In this document: one piece after another, positions 38,305 through 46,091 of the stretch
How positions within the stretch are numbered: position 1 is the stretch's first letter
Layout: each line of letters starts with the position of its first letter
Assembly: GCF_015477605.1 (NCBI RefSeq)
Contig: NZ_JADLQX010000001.1
Span: 483,166-547,165 of the forward strand
From: Nocardia amamiensis
GTDB taxonomy: Bacteria > Actinomycetota > Actinomycetes > Mycobacteriales > Mycobacteriaceae
Direction: 5' to 3'
Length of the DNA: 64,000 nucleotides
The notes under the pieces: generated by a model
The model's input: only the letters and a program-made list of their open reading frames with translations
Told to the model about the DNA's origin: nothing
Database searches by the model: none
Position numbers and translations under genes: made by a program

Positions 38305-38490
38305 ATGGCTGTGTTACCGCAACGGGTTCCGGGTGCCTACAAGGTCCCTCCCGGACAGGCGGAAACCCCGCCCTTGCTGATGCTTTGGCTGTTTGCCGAT
38401 GCGATGGCCGAGTGGGCGTATAAGGACTCCCGGTGCCGGGGTGAAGCCTCCCCCGGCACCGGTGACCTCCACACGGAGACCAGGCCGTGA
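38305..38490 (+). CDS. Small protein of unknown function (island, rightward unit)
   Basis: 61 residues, with a short hydrophobic stretch in the middle (PLLMLWLFADAMAEWAYK) and a polar tail. No family is recognised, but the ATG has an excellent TAGGAGGTCACTCG ribosome site, codon use is gene-like, and its stop overlaps the next gene's GTG. It is the first gene transcribed rightward from the inverted repeat. Its amphipathic helix could interact with membrane or with the partner proteins; this is inference. Confidence 0.65.
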   Translation: MAVLPQRVPGAYKVPPGQAETPPLLMLWLFADAMAEWAYKDSRCRGEASPGTGDLHTETRP

Positions 38491-38684
38491 CTGCCGACGT
38501 CGACGTTCATCCGTCCGTGTGGTTACACGGGGTCCGCCTGGACTTCGCTGCGAGCGCCCTGGCTGCTCGAGTGTTCATGCGAGAACACCGCGAGCGGTAC
38601 TACGTCGACGCGGTAACCGTGATCCCTGGTAGCGCGGCAGGGCTTCCACGGCTGCCGAATGAGCGGCTGTACCTAGAGCAATGA
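38487..38684 (+). CDS. Small protein of unknown function (island, coupled to previous gene)
   Basis: 65 residues (MTADVDVHPSVWLHGVRLDF... to NERLYLEQ), predicted helix-sheet, no signal. The GTG start overlaps the previous TGA (GTGA), and its own stop overlaps a following ATG (ATGA at 38681), so translation is probably coupled. No recognised domain. Its place beside a DUF5753 regulator resembles the small partner proteins of such cassettes. Confidence 0.6.
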   Translation: MTADVDVHPSVWLHGVRLDFAASALAARVFMREHRERYYVDAVTVIPGSAAGLPRLPNERLYLEQ

Positions 38685-38851
38685 CGGTTCGCATCCGGAC
38701 ACGTCAGCGGGCACCGCCCGCGCGACTGACAGCACAACACGCGTTTCGTCATGGTCTCTCTAGGACTCATCAGCTAGAGAGATGGTCACAGGCAACCCGG
38801 CGCTTCCAATGGCCTTCGGGGTTGTTCCATTTCCGATTCCGTGGGGGAATC

Positions 38852-39160
38852 ATGCGAACCCTTTTCGCATCCATCGTCGCCAGCGTTCTCGCTGTGCAGC
38901 CTGCTGCGCCCGCAGCGGCGGCTCAACCAACCGTTGCCGCGTCACACTGCACCAAAACCGTTGTGGGCAAAGCCGGTCCCTCTGAGGTTGAGAAACAGTA
39001 CTGCGACATGTGGTATTACCAAACGCTTATCCCGGAGTGCAAACGGTCCCAGCGGAGCGGCTGCTATGAAGTCGCCGCGCGGTGGTACGCCGACTGCCTT
39101 GCGGGCAAGGTCAGCCCTCCGTTCGAGCACATGTCAGGACAGGCGCCGGTGCGACCATGA
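38852..39160 (+). CDS. Small secreted cysteine-containing protein
   Basis: 102 residues: signal peptide (about 1-27, LFASIVASVLAVQPAAPAAA), then a short mature chain with five cysteines (SHCTKTVVG, QYCDMWYYQTLIPECKRSQR, SGCYEVAARWYADCLAG), likely disulfide-bonded outside the cell. No family recognised. ATG 38852 with GGGGG upstream is preferred because the signal peptide begins there. An in-frame ATG at 38681 overlaps the previous stop and would bury the signal sequence. The stop overlaps the next gene's start. Confidence 0.65.
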   Translation: MRTLFASIVASVLAVQPAAPAAAAQPTVAASHCTKTVVGKAGPSEVEKQYCDMWYYQTLIPECKRSQRSGCYEVAARWYADCLAGKVSPPFEHMSGQAPVRP

Positions 39161-39465
39161 TTAGAGTCTCGAACATGCAGATCGACGAGCTGGGTGAGCC
39201 GATCGCAAGCCGGGAGCTGCGCCAAGGCGGCCGATCAGTGACGGTGACGTTCGGCAAGCCGGTACAGGACGACAGCGGAGCGTGGTCCTGCGGTGTCCGC
39301 ATTGACGGAATGGAGCCGGAGCCGTTCACTCGGCGGATCTATGGCGGCGACTCGGTGCAAGCGCTGTTGCTTGCTATGTCGTTCGCTGGTCGGCTTCTGG
39401 CTCAACGAGAGGAGCTGTACACCTACAACGGGAGCGCTGATCTGGGCTTCCCAGCTGCGCGGTAG
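39157..39465 (+). CDS. DUF6968-like small protein
   Basis: 102 residues. The sequence IASRELRQGGRSVTVTFGKP, then WSCGVRIDGMEPEPFTRRIYG and SVQALLLAMSFAGRLLAQR matches the pattern of the DUF6968 family (a strand-rich fold in which a Cys follows the W) from memory. Function unknown. The ATG overlaps the upstream TGA (ATGA). Last gene of the rightward unit and of the low-GC island; GC rises sharply just after it. Confidence 0.6.
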   Translation: MIRVSNMQIDELGEPIASRELRQGGRSVTVTFGKPVQDDSGAWSCGVRIDGMEPEPFTRRIYGGDSVQALLLAMSFAGRLLAQREELYTYNGSADLGFPAAR

Positions 39466-39505
39466 CGCCGTTTTCGGCTGACGAAGCCCTTACCGCCGTG
39501 AGCGC

Positions 39506-40531
39506 CTAGCGGAGCCGCACCTCGGCGAGAGCGCGACCGAACAGTTTGCGACCCTCTGAGGCGCCACCGAGCAGGATGGTGGCGGTTCGGGTGTTCGGGT
39601 CGAGCGATTTGATGCGGCCGGTGAATTCCACTGTGCTCGCCGCGTCGGCGGCGACCGGGACGAAGCCGGAGAAGCGGACGCTGAACTTGCGGATGGCGGT
39701 CGGGTCGCCCAGCCAGGAGGTGAGATAGCCGCCTGCGAGGCCCATGGTCAGCATGCCGTGGGCGACCACCGTCGGCAGCCCGGCCACCTGCGCGGCGTGG
39801 TCGCTGAAATGGATCGGATTGGCGTCGCCGGAGACGCCCGCGTAGTTGGCGAGGTCACCGCGGGTCAGGCGGGAGCTGCCGACCGGCAGCAGGTCGCCGG
39901 GGACGAAATCGGCAAACGCGGGCACGGTGTGTACCGCCGCGATTCCGGAATCGGCCGGCTCGGCCAGCGGGCTCGTGCCGAGCGCGACCAGAGCGTCGCC
40001 GTCGGATTCGGCCGGACGCCCGTGCATCATGATGTTCTCGATCACGTCGGCCAGGTTGGCGTCGACCTCGGCGCCGCGGCGCGCGACGATCGTGGTCGAC
40101 CCGACGATGGCGACCTCGTCGTGCTGGTTGATCAGCGCGAAGCGCACGACGATGAAGTCGTTGTCGCCGAACTGGCGGATCGACTCGATGACGATCTCAC
40201 TGGTGATCCGGTCGCCGGCCAGGATCGGCCGGTAGATCTCGAAGATCTGGTCGGTCTGCAGGAACTGGGACAGGTCGTAGTCGGTGAGTACCGAATCGAG
40301 CAGTGCCCTGGTTCCGGTCATCCCGATCACCGACGCGAAGGTCGGCGGAGCGATGATCCCGGGATAGCCCAGCGCGCGTGCGGCGGACTCGTGGTGATGC
40401 GCCGCGTGCTGGTTCTGCACCGCACGGGCGAACTCGCGGACCTTCTCCCGGCCGACCTCGTAGTGATCCTCTACCCGGAAGCGCTGTCCGGCCGGCGTTG
40501 CCGGAACCGCGTCGATATCCGGCCGCGCCAT
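39506..40531 (-). CDS. Fused (3R)-hydroxyacyl-ACP dehydratase HadA-HadB
   Basis: 341 residues made of two hot-dog domains. The first half (1-150) matches mycobacterial HadA (FRVEDHYEVGREKVREFARA, LGYPGIIAPPTFASV, FEIYRPILAGD), the substrate-binding partner that lacks the catalytic motif. The second half (about 195-341) matches HadB with the active-site hydratase motif YAGVSGDANPIHFSDHAAQV and GMLTMGLAGGYLTSWLGDP. In M. tuberculosis HadA and HadB are separate subunits of the FAS-II dehydratase for mycolic acid elongation; here they are one chain. The start ATG 40531 has AGGGA eight bases upstream; ATG 40549 is possible. Monocistronic. Confidence 0.9.
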   Translation of the reverse strand: MARPDIDAVPATPAGQRFRVEDHYEVGREKVREFARAVQNQHAAHHHESAARALGYPGIIAPPTFASVIGMTGTRALLDSVLTDYDLSQFLQTDQIFEIYRPILAGDRITSEIVIESIRQFGDNDFIVVRFALINQHDEVAIVGSTTIVARRGAEVDANLADVIENIMMHGRPAESDGDALVALGTSPLAEPADSGIAAVHTVPAFADFVPGDLLPVGSSRLTRGDLANYAGVSGDANPIHFSDHAAQVAGLPTVVAHGMLTMGLAGGYLTSWLGDPTAIRKFSVRFSGFVPVAADAASTVEFTGRIKSLDPNTRTATILLGGASEGRKLFGRALAEVRLR

Positions 40532-40644
40532 CGTTTGTTCCCTGCCCATGATCCGGGCCATGCTACTGGCGAGCCGGACCGTTGACCAGGTATGTGTGAC
40601 GCGCGCGACCGGCATCGATGCTGCTCTGCTATCACGCTGGTGGG

Positions 40645-43221
40645 TTACTGGGTACCGGAGGGCGGGTCGCAGACCTTCCATCCATCGCCGGTGCGTTGCA
40701 GGTCGAAAGTGCGTTGCGACCGCTTTGCGGGGTCGGCCTCGGTGTACACCGTGGCCTGAGCGATGGCCGTGTCGTCGGTGATGCGGATGGCGTCGATGCT
40801 GTCCACCACGGGGATGTTCTTGCGCTCGACCGAGAGCTTGTGCACGCCGGCGAACTGGTCGTCCGGGATGCCCTGGTAGAAGTCGTGCAACGGTCCGCAG
40901 GTGGTCGAACGCAGGGTGGCCAGGTCGCCGGTTTTCAGAGCATCGGTGTAGTCGGTGATGGTGGCCCGCACCTGCGCCTCGGGGGAGTTGTCGCCGGACA
41001 TCGTGACGAGCGACACGATCACCGCGACCAGCGCGATCACCAGCGCGGCCGCCCCGCCGAGCACGATCAGCCGACGATTGGACCGCGCGGTGCCCGACGG
41101 TGCGGCGCCGGGCTGCTGTGGCGGAGCGATGCGCTGCGGCGGCGCGATCGGCTGCGGACGGGGACCGGCCATCGACTGCGCGGGGACGGTCTTCTGGACG
41201 TCCGCGGGCGACGGGGCTGTGGCGACCTGTCGGGGGATGCCTGGCGATCGTTGCGGGGACGGGCGGGTCTCCTCGACTCCTGGTCCGTGCTGCGGTGGCG
41301 CCGACGGACCGTGCGGTCCGGGCTGCTTGGGACCGCCCGCAGGGCGCGGGGTGCTCGGCGGCTTCGTGATCGGCACCGGTCCCGCCGCCGGCGCGACCAC
41401 ACGATCGGTGCCTGCCCGACCGCCGTCGGCGGGCCGCTGGATCGGCAGCGCGACGGTCTTGGCGTCGTCCAGGTCGACCACCGGCATCGCCATGGTCACG
41501 TCATCCGAACCCGGGGGGTTCTGCTCGTCGGGTTCGGCGGGTGCCGCCGCCTTCGGCTCCGCGGCGCTCGGAGTCTTGCGCATCACGACGGTCGCGGCGT
41601 CTTCGCTCGCTCGAGTCGGATCGTTCTGCGGGATCGCCGCCGTCATCGCTTCGGCGTCAGGAGCGTCGGCCGCCGCGGTTGCCGCCGACGAACTCGCTTG
41701 TGTTCGTGCGGGTGCCTGGTTCTTCGCACCTGCTGCGGCGCCAGTCCCGGACTTTGCGTCGGGGGCTGGCTGGCCTTTGACCGGCTGGTTCGCTCGCGCC
41801 GCAGCCTCTTTCGAGGCGGGGGTGCCGGAGGCTGCCGAACTGGACGGGAGTTGGTCGCGCCTGATCACTTGGGTGCGGTCCCCGGGTGCTGCCCCACCCG
41901 GTGCGGATCCAGCGTTCGGCGCGCCCGCGGCCCCGGACTTCGGGTCGGTGCCGGGGGCAGGCTTGTCCTTGACCGGCTGGTTCTCTCGTGGCGCAGCCTC
42001 TTTCGAGGCGGGGGTGCCGGAGGCTGCCGAACTGGACGGGAGTTGGTCGCGCCTGATCACTTGGGTGCGGTCCGCGGATGCTGTCCCGCCCGGTGCGGAA
42101 CCGGCATCCGGCGCGCTGGAGGAATCGGCGTCTGTCCGGTCCGGTTCGGTCTTCCGTTCGATCGCCGTCGTTTCCGCATCCGAAGTCGCGGGTCGACCGG
42201 GAACTCCGGTCTGTGCGCCGGAACCGGAGCGTGGTGCGGCCCCGGCAGCTGTCTTTCCGGTCGCCGGTCCGGCAGGAGCCTTCCCTGTGCGTTCGGGTCC
42301 AGATGCGCTCGCGGCCGGTCCGGTGGGCGATCCCTGTTCCGTTTGGTCAGCACCGGGATTCGGGCCCGCTACTCCGGGCGCGGGCGAACTCACGGATGCC
42401 GGCGGCGCGGTCTTCGATTCACTGCCGGCGGTCGCGCCCGCCGACTCGGCGGATGTATCCCCCGCGGGCTTGTTCGCGGTCGTGCCGCTGGCGGGACCGG
42501 GGGTCGGCGCGGACGGGCGGTTGGCGGGAGCGGGGGCCGGTGCGGACGGTCCGCTGGTTGCCGATCGAGACGCCGGTGTGCCGGGAGCGCCCGGGTTTCC
42601 GGACGCGGCTGCGGGGCGGGTGGCGGAGTTCGTTCCGCTGATTGTGGCGTCGGCGGTTCCTGGGCCGCCGGATGCCCCGGTCGCGGGTTTTGCGCTGGGC
42701 TGTTGCGCGGAGCCGGTGCTGCCTGCCGGTCCGGATGCGGGCGAGTTCCTGGGCGCGGAGCCGGAAGCCGAGTCCGGTGCGGAGGGGCCTTTGGGTCGGG
42801 ATGCGGCTGTGTTCGCGGCACCGGGGCTGGCGGGTGCTGTGTTGGCGTCTGCCGATTTCGGTGCCGCGGAATTCGCGTTCTTCTGGGCGTCCGCACTCCC
42901 GCCGGACGTCTGTCCCTGGTCGCCACCCGAAGATGCACGTGACGTGGGGACGCCCCCCTGCCCCGAAGCGGAACCCTTTCCCTCCGAGGCGGATTCGTCC
43001 GCACCGCGCGGTGACGCGGGCGCGGTCCACGCTGCCCAGGTCCCCGGCCGCCGCTGCGGCTGAGCGATTCGCTGCGTGGCTGCGGCGGAAGGTGTCGGAG
43101 CGTCTTTCCCGCCGGGCGGGGTGCGGTCGGCGGCCGCGTCGGGGCGTGCGTCGGCCCCGGCCGAGCCGGCCGGTCCGGCGCTATCCCGCGCCGGATTCTT
43201 CTCGTCGTTCGGGTCGGACAC
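40645..43221 (-). CDS. Very long disordered membrane protein with TxxI/L/M motifs and C-terminal DUF4878-like domain
   Basis: 858 residues, Rv0361-like from memory in its last part. Residues about 1-735 are low-complexity (Ala, Pro, Gly, Ser, Thr) and presumably disordered in the cytoplasm. One membrane helix follows (LIVLGGAAALVIALVAVIVS), then an extracytoplasmic DUF4878/lumazine-like domain (AQVRATITDYTDALKTGDLA to GDGWKVCDP) with two cysteines. The disordered part has seven Thr-x-x-(Ile/Leu/Met) motifs: DRTQVIRRD twice, ETTAIER, MTAAIPQ, ATVVMRK, VTMAMP and KTVALP. An exact 81-bp duplication at 41801-41881 and 41993-42073 carries two of them. GTG 43221 with GAGGGG is preferred; the ATG at 43296 is repeat sequence. 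Confidence 0.75.
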   Translation of the reverse strand: MSDPNDEKNPARDSAGPAGSAGADARPDAAADRTPPGGKDAPTPSAAATQRIAQPQRRPGTWAAWTAPASPRGADESASEGKGSASGQGGVPTSRASSGGDQGQTSGGSADAQKNANSAAPKSADANTAPASPGAANTAASRPKGPSAPDSASGSAPRNSPASGPAGSTGSAQQPSAKPATGASGGPGTADATISGTNSATRPAAASGNPGAPGTPASRSATSGPSAPAPAPANRPSAPTPGPASGTTANKPAGDTSAESAGATAGSESKTAPPASVSSPAPGVAGPNPGADQTEQGSPTGPAASASGPERTGKAPAGPATGKTAAGAAPRSGSGAQTGVPGRPATSDAETTAIERKTEPDRTDADSSSAPDAGSAPGGTASADRTQVIRRDQLPSSSAASGTPASKEAAPRENQPVKDKPAPGTDPKSGAAGAPNAGSAPGGAAPGDRTQVIRRDQLPSSSAASGTPASKEAAARANQPVKGQPAPDAKSGTGAAAGAKNQAPARTQASSSAATAAADAPDAEAMTAAIPQNDPTRASEDAATVVMRKTPSAAEPKAAAPAEPDEQNPPGSDDVTMAMPVVDLDDAKTVALPIQRPADGGRAGTDRVVAPAAGPVPITKPPSTPRPAGGPKQPGPHGPSAPPQHGPGVEETRPSPQRSPGIPRQVATAPSPADVQKTVPAQSMAGPRPQPIAPPQRIAPPQQPGAAPSGTARSNRRLIVLGGAAALVIALVAVIVSLVTMSGDNSPEAQVRATITDYTDALKTGDLATLRSTTCGPLHDFYQGIPDDQFAGVHKLSVERKNIPVVDSIDAIRITDDTAIAQATVYTEADPAKRSQRTFDLQRTGDGWKVCDPPSGTQ

Positions 43222-43275
43222 GCACACCCCTCGCTCAGGCGGAACTGTGGAACTCGACGGCCAGCCTAATGGGCG

Positions 43276-43350
43276 CAACCGGACGAAGTCCGTCAATGGC
43301 CCGCGCTGGCCCTAGCGGAGGCGGAGCAGCCGCATAACGGCGCCAGACGA
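43276..43350 (-). repeat. Single copy of the dispersed repeat ahead of the Rv0361-like gene
   Basis: CCGGACGAAGTCCGTCAATGG, then CCCGCGCTGGCCCTAGCGGA and GGCGGAGCAGCCGCATAACG, followed by GCGCCAGACGAAGTCC. This is the reverse complement pattern of the unit at 19017 (including CATAAC for GTTATG). It puts a false ATG (43296, reading [11 protein letters not shown]) upstream of the true start at 43221. Confidence 0.7.
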
Positions 43351-43557
43351 AGTCCCTCTGGACCCGCGCCGAGCCGCGCAAAGGCTGATGCCGCCATGCG
43401 GCCGACGCAGGCGGGCGGACGGTCGTCTGTGGCCCTGCATGGGTATGCGCGGCGCTGGCGCAGCTGTGGTTGCGTAGCCGTACGAGTCTCGTCTGGGGCT
43501 CGGTGCCGGGAACCGTGACCGAGAACAACCCCATGGCGGGTCAGTGGAAATCGTCCA

Positions 43558-44015
43558 TGCGATGCGCCGGGCCGAGCGAAGCCGAGGCAGCCGTACGTAA
43601 AGACGCCGCTGGGTGAAAGTCCGCCCGCAGCCTGTGCCGGGCGGAGCGGAGGTAGGGGTAGCCCGCAGAGATGGCGCTGTTGGGCGGAGTCCGTCGGCAG
43701 CCTGTGCCGGGCGGAGCGGAGGTAGGGGTAGCCCGCAGAGATGGCGCTGTTGGGCGGAGTCCGTCGGCAGCCTGTGCCGGGCGGAGCGGAGGTAGGGGTA
43801 GCCCGCAGAGATGGCGCTGTTGGGCGGAGTCCGTCGGCAGCCTGTGCCGGGCGGAGCGGAGGTAGGGGTAGCCCGCAGAGACGGCGCTGTTGGGCGGAGT
43901 CCGTCGGCAGCCTGCGGTGGGCCGAGCGGAAATAGGGGTAGCCCGCAGAGACGGCGCTGTCGGACGGAGTCCGTCGATAGCCCGCTCCGGGCCGGGCGGT
44001 GGCGAGGCAGCCCCC
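43558..44015 (+). repeat. 70-bp tandem repeat array
   Basis: Units of exactly 70 bp start at 43628, 43698, 43768, 43838 and 43908; the first three are identical, the fourth differs by one base and the fifth is diverged. Degenerate units flank at 43558 and 43978. The unit runs CAGCCTGTGCCGGGCGGAGC, GGAGGTAGGGGTAGCCCGCA, GAGATGGCGCTGTTGGGC and GGAGTCCGTCGG. The short palindrome CGGA-G-TCCG sits at the unit junctions. With 70 not divisible by three, the array cannot code a repeated peptide in one frame. The stretch 43351-43557 before it holds nothing I can name. Confidence 0.95.
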
Positions 44016-44051
44016 TATCGAGGAAATCGACCTGCGGTGCAGAATGTCCGC

Positions 44052-44495
44052 ATGACCTCGTTCGGTGACCTGCTCGGACCGCAACCGGTACTGCTACCCG
44101 AAATCTCCGATGCCGAGGACGCCCTCGGCGAGAACGCCGATCCGGTGCGGGTCGCGGCCGATCATCCCGCCGCCTCGATCGCCTGGGCCCACCTCGCGGA
44201 GGCGGCGCTGACCCGCGGCGAAGCCCAGGACGAGGCGATCAACCACGACATCGTCGCCGCGTACGCGTTCGCCCGCACCGGCTACCACCGCGGACTCGAC
44301 CTGTTGCGCCGCAACGGCTGGAAGGGCTTCGGGCCGGTGCCGTGGAGCCACGAGCCGAACCGCGGCTTCCTGCGCAGCGTCGGGGCGCTGGCCCGCGCGG
44401 CGAAGGCGATCGGCGAGACCGACGAGTACGCGCGTTGCCTGGACCTGCTGGAAGACTGCGACCCGCGCGCGGCCGCGGAGCTCGGCCTCGACTGA
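44052..44495 (+). CDS. DUF3151 protein (Rv0360c-like)
   Basis: 147 residues, helical, cytoplasmic. The family pattern is clear: SFGDLLGPQPVLLPE at the N-terminus, HPAASIAWAHLAEAAL, AYAFARTGYHRGLDLLRRNG, WKGFGPVPWSHEPNRGFLR and a Cys-containing end (LDLLEDCDPRAAAELGLD). DUF3151 is restricted to actinobacteria and of unknown function; the TPR-like helices suggest protein binding. From memory it corresponds to Rv0360c, next to the purA cluster. ATG 44052 opens the conserved start; the preceding in-frame codons lie in the tandem repeat array. Confidence 0.85.
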   Translation: MTSFGDLLGPQPVLLPEISDAEDALGENADPVRVAADHPAASIAWAHLAEAALTRGEAQDEAINHDIVAAYAFARTGYHRGLDLLRRNGWKGFGPVPWSHEPNRGFLRSVGALARAAKAIGETDEYARCLDLLEDCDPRAAAELGLD

Positions 44496-44576
44496 AACAG
44501 TGCAGCTATCGCGTAGCGATTCGCTGGGAAGTGGCGGTCGAGTGACGGGTGCGCTCGACGCACCGCGAGCGATTCG

Positions 44577-45746
44577 ATGATGGTTCGGGTGACGGATGTA
44601 CTCGGCCCGAATTCCCGCGTCGGCACCGCTCGCGTGAACGGCATGGCTCGGCTGCGCGCCTCGTGGGCGCGGCTGAGGCGTTCGACGCTGCCGATCATCC
44701 AGTGTGCGGTCGGCGCGGCGCTGGCCTGGTTCCTCGCTCATCACGTGCTCGGCCATACGCTGCCGTTCTTCGCGCCGACGGCCGCCGTGGTGTCGATCGG
44801 CATCTCCTTCGGCGCCCGGCTGCGGCGATCGGTCGAGCTGGTGGTCGGCGTCGCGGTCGGCATCGGCATCGGCGATCTGTTCATCTCCCGCGCGGGCACC
44901 GGCGTCTGGCAGATCGCGTTCGTTGTCGCGGTCGCCATGGCCGCGGCGGTGTTCCTCGACGGTGGTTCCATCATCACCATGCAGGCGGCCGGTTCCGCCG
45001 TGCTCGTCGCGACGTTGCTGCCGCCGTCGGTGGGCGGCGGCTTCTCCCGCATGATCGACGCCCTGGTCGGTGGACTGGTCGGCGTCGTGGTGGTGGCCGC
45101 GATTCCCCTGCACCCGGTGCGTAGGGCCAGGACGTTGGCGGCCGACATTCTCGCCGTGATGGGCAGATCGATCACCGAGTGCGCCGACGGACTGCTCGAG
45201 CAGGACCCGGAGAAGGTGCACCGCGCCCTCACCGCGATGCGCGCGACCCAACCGCAGATCGACTCGTTGCGTGCCACCCTGGAGGGCGGCCGCGAGATCA
45301 GCCGGATCTCGCCGCTGTACTGGAACTCCCGTTCCCGCCTGGAACGCATCAGGGCCACCGCGGATCCGCTGGACAACGCGATCCGCAACACCCGAGTCCT
45401 GTTGCGGCGCTCGCTGACTCTGGTCCGCGACGACGAAATCCTCCATCCCGGCTTGATCGATGAGGTGGAGCGCCTCGGCCAAGCCGTGGACGTGGTGCGC
45501 CGGATGATGCTCGCCGACCCGGGCGAGCAACCCGACCGGGCCGAGGCCGCCCGCGTACTGCGCTCGGTGGCGAAGGGTGCGCGCCCGGAATTGGTTGCCG
45601 GCGCGGGGCTTTCGGCGCATGTCGTGTTCGCCCAAGTGCGATCGACGCTGGTAGACCTGATGCAGGTGTGTGGGATGCAGCGCATCTCGGCGATTGCCCT
45701 GCTGCCGCCGACGGTCAAGCACCCGTACGTGCAGCCGGAAGTCTGA
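44577..45746 (+). CDS. FUSC-family (aromatic acid exporter-like) membrane protein
   Basis: 389 residues. The N-terminal half has about six membrane helices (from LPIIQCAVGAALAWFLAHHV to VGGLVGVVVVAAIPLHPVR) with the FUSC signature FFAPTAAVVSIGISFGARLR and RSVELVVGVAVGIGIGDLF. The C-terminal half (about 185-389) is a soluble helical domain (SLRATLEGGREISRISPLYW). Related proteins (AaeB, YccS, FusC) export aromatic acids or form part of envelope transporters. ATG 44577 or 44580 may start it; about 20 residues precede the first basic helix. No partner membrane-fusion gene is visible nearby. Confidence 0.82.
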   Translation: MMVRVTDVLGPNSRVGTARVNGMARLRASWARLRRSTLPIIQCAVGAALAWFLAHHVLGHTLPFFAPTAAVVSIGISFGARLRRSVELVVGVAVGIGIGDLFISRAGTGVWQIAFVVAVAMAAAVFLDGGSIITMQAAGSAVLVATLLPPSVGGGFSRMIDALVGGLVGVVVVAAIPLHPVRRARTLAADILAVMGRSITECADGLLEQDPEKVHRALTAMRATQPQIDSLRATLEGGREISRISPLYWNSRSRLERIRATADPLDNAIRNTRVLLRRSLTLVRDDEILHPGLIDEVERLGQAVDVVRRMMLADPGEQPDRAEAARVLRSVAKGARPELVAGAGLSAHVVFAQVRSTLVDLMQVCGMQRISAIALLPPTVKHPYVQPEV

Positions 45747-45991
45747 GCCAGACTACTCAGCGGTAATCAGACATTCTTGCCGGGCAAGGTGGTATACGTC
45801 CGGCGTCCCGGGGCGAAGAGTCGATCTTCAGGTAGTCCGCTACCCGTGTTGCGTGCGCAGCAGCGCCGTAATTTTGCGATGTGACCGCGAGTTGGTGGGG
45901 TATCGCGGTCGACCACTTCGCACGCGGACGAAAGGGCCCACCAGCCAGGGTGTGGTGGCTGGGGGCGGGGGCGGACGCGAGCGGAGAAGCC

Positions 45992-46024
45992 AAGGCCGCC
46001 TGGCCGATTCGACCGGGCGGCCTT
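45992..46024. terminator. Convergent hairpin between FUSC gene and M50 protease gene
   Basis: AAGGCCGCC (45992-46000) pairs perfectly with GGCGGCCTT (46016-46024), and further pairing is possible inside. A second hairpin, CCAGCCA...TGGCTGG, lies upstream near 45950. The 345-bp convergent gap 45747-46091 shows no gene; these two hairpins can end transcription from both sides. Confidence 0.6.
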
Positions 46025-46091
46025 GTGCTGCTGTTTCGAGCGTTGCCTGGTCGCTCGAGCATGGATGCGCGGGTGGCGATCCCGCCAGCGG

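Noticed and set aside
38681..38852. Longer start for the secreted cysteine protein
   Set aside because: It would put 57 Arg-rich residues before a clear signal peptide; the ATGA overlap alone is not enough.
43558..44015. CRISPR-like array
   Set aside because: The units are contiguous 70-bp copies with no unique spacers between repeats and no cas genes nearby, so it is a plain tandem repeat.
43613..44068. Short overlapping ORFs reading MALLGGVRRQP inside the array
   Set aside because: They arise from the 70-bp unit in rotating frames and have no domain or distinct ribosome site.
43293..44084. 263-residue minus-strand ORF with repeated PLPPLRPAQ segments
   Set aside because: It is the reverse reading of the repeat array and flanking repeat; no conserved protein features.
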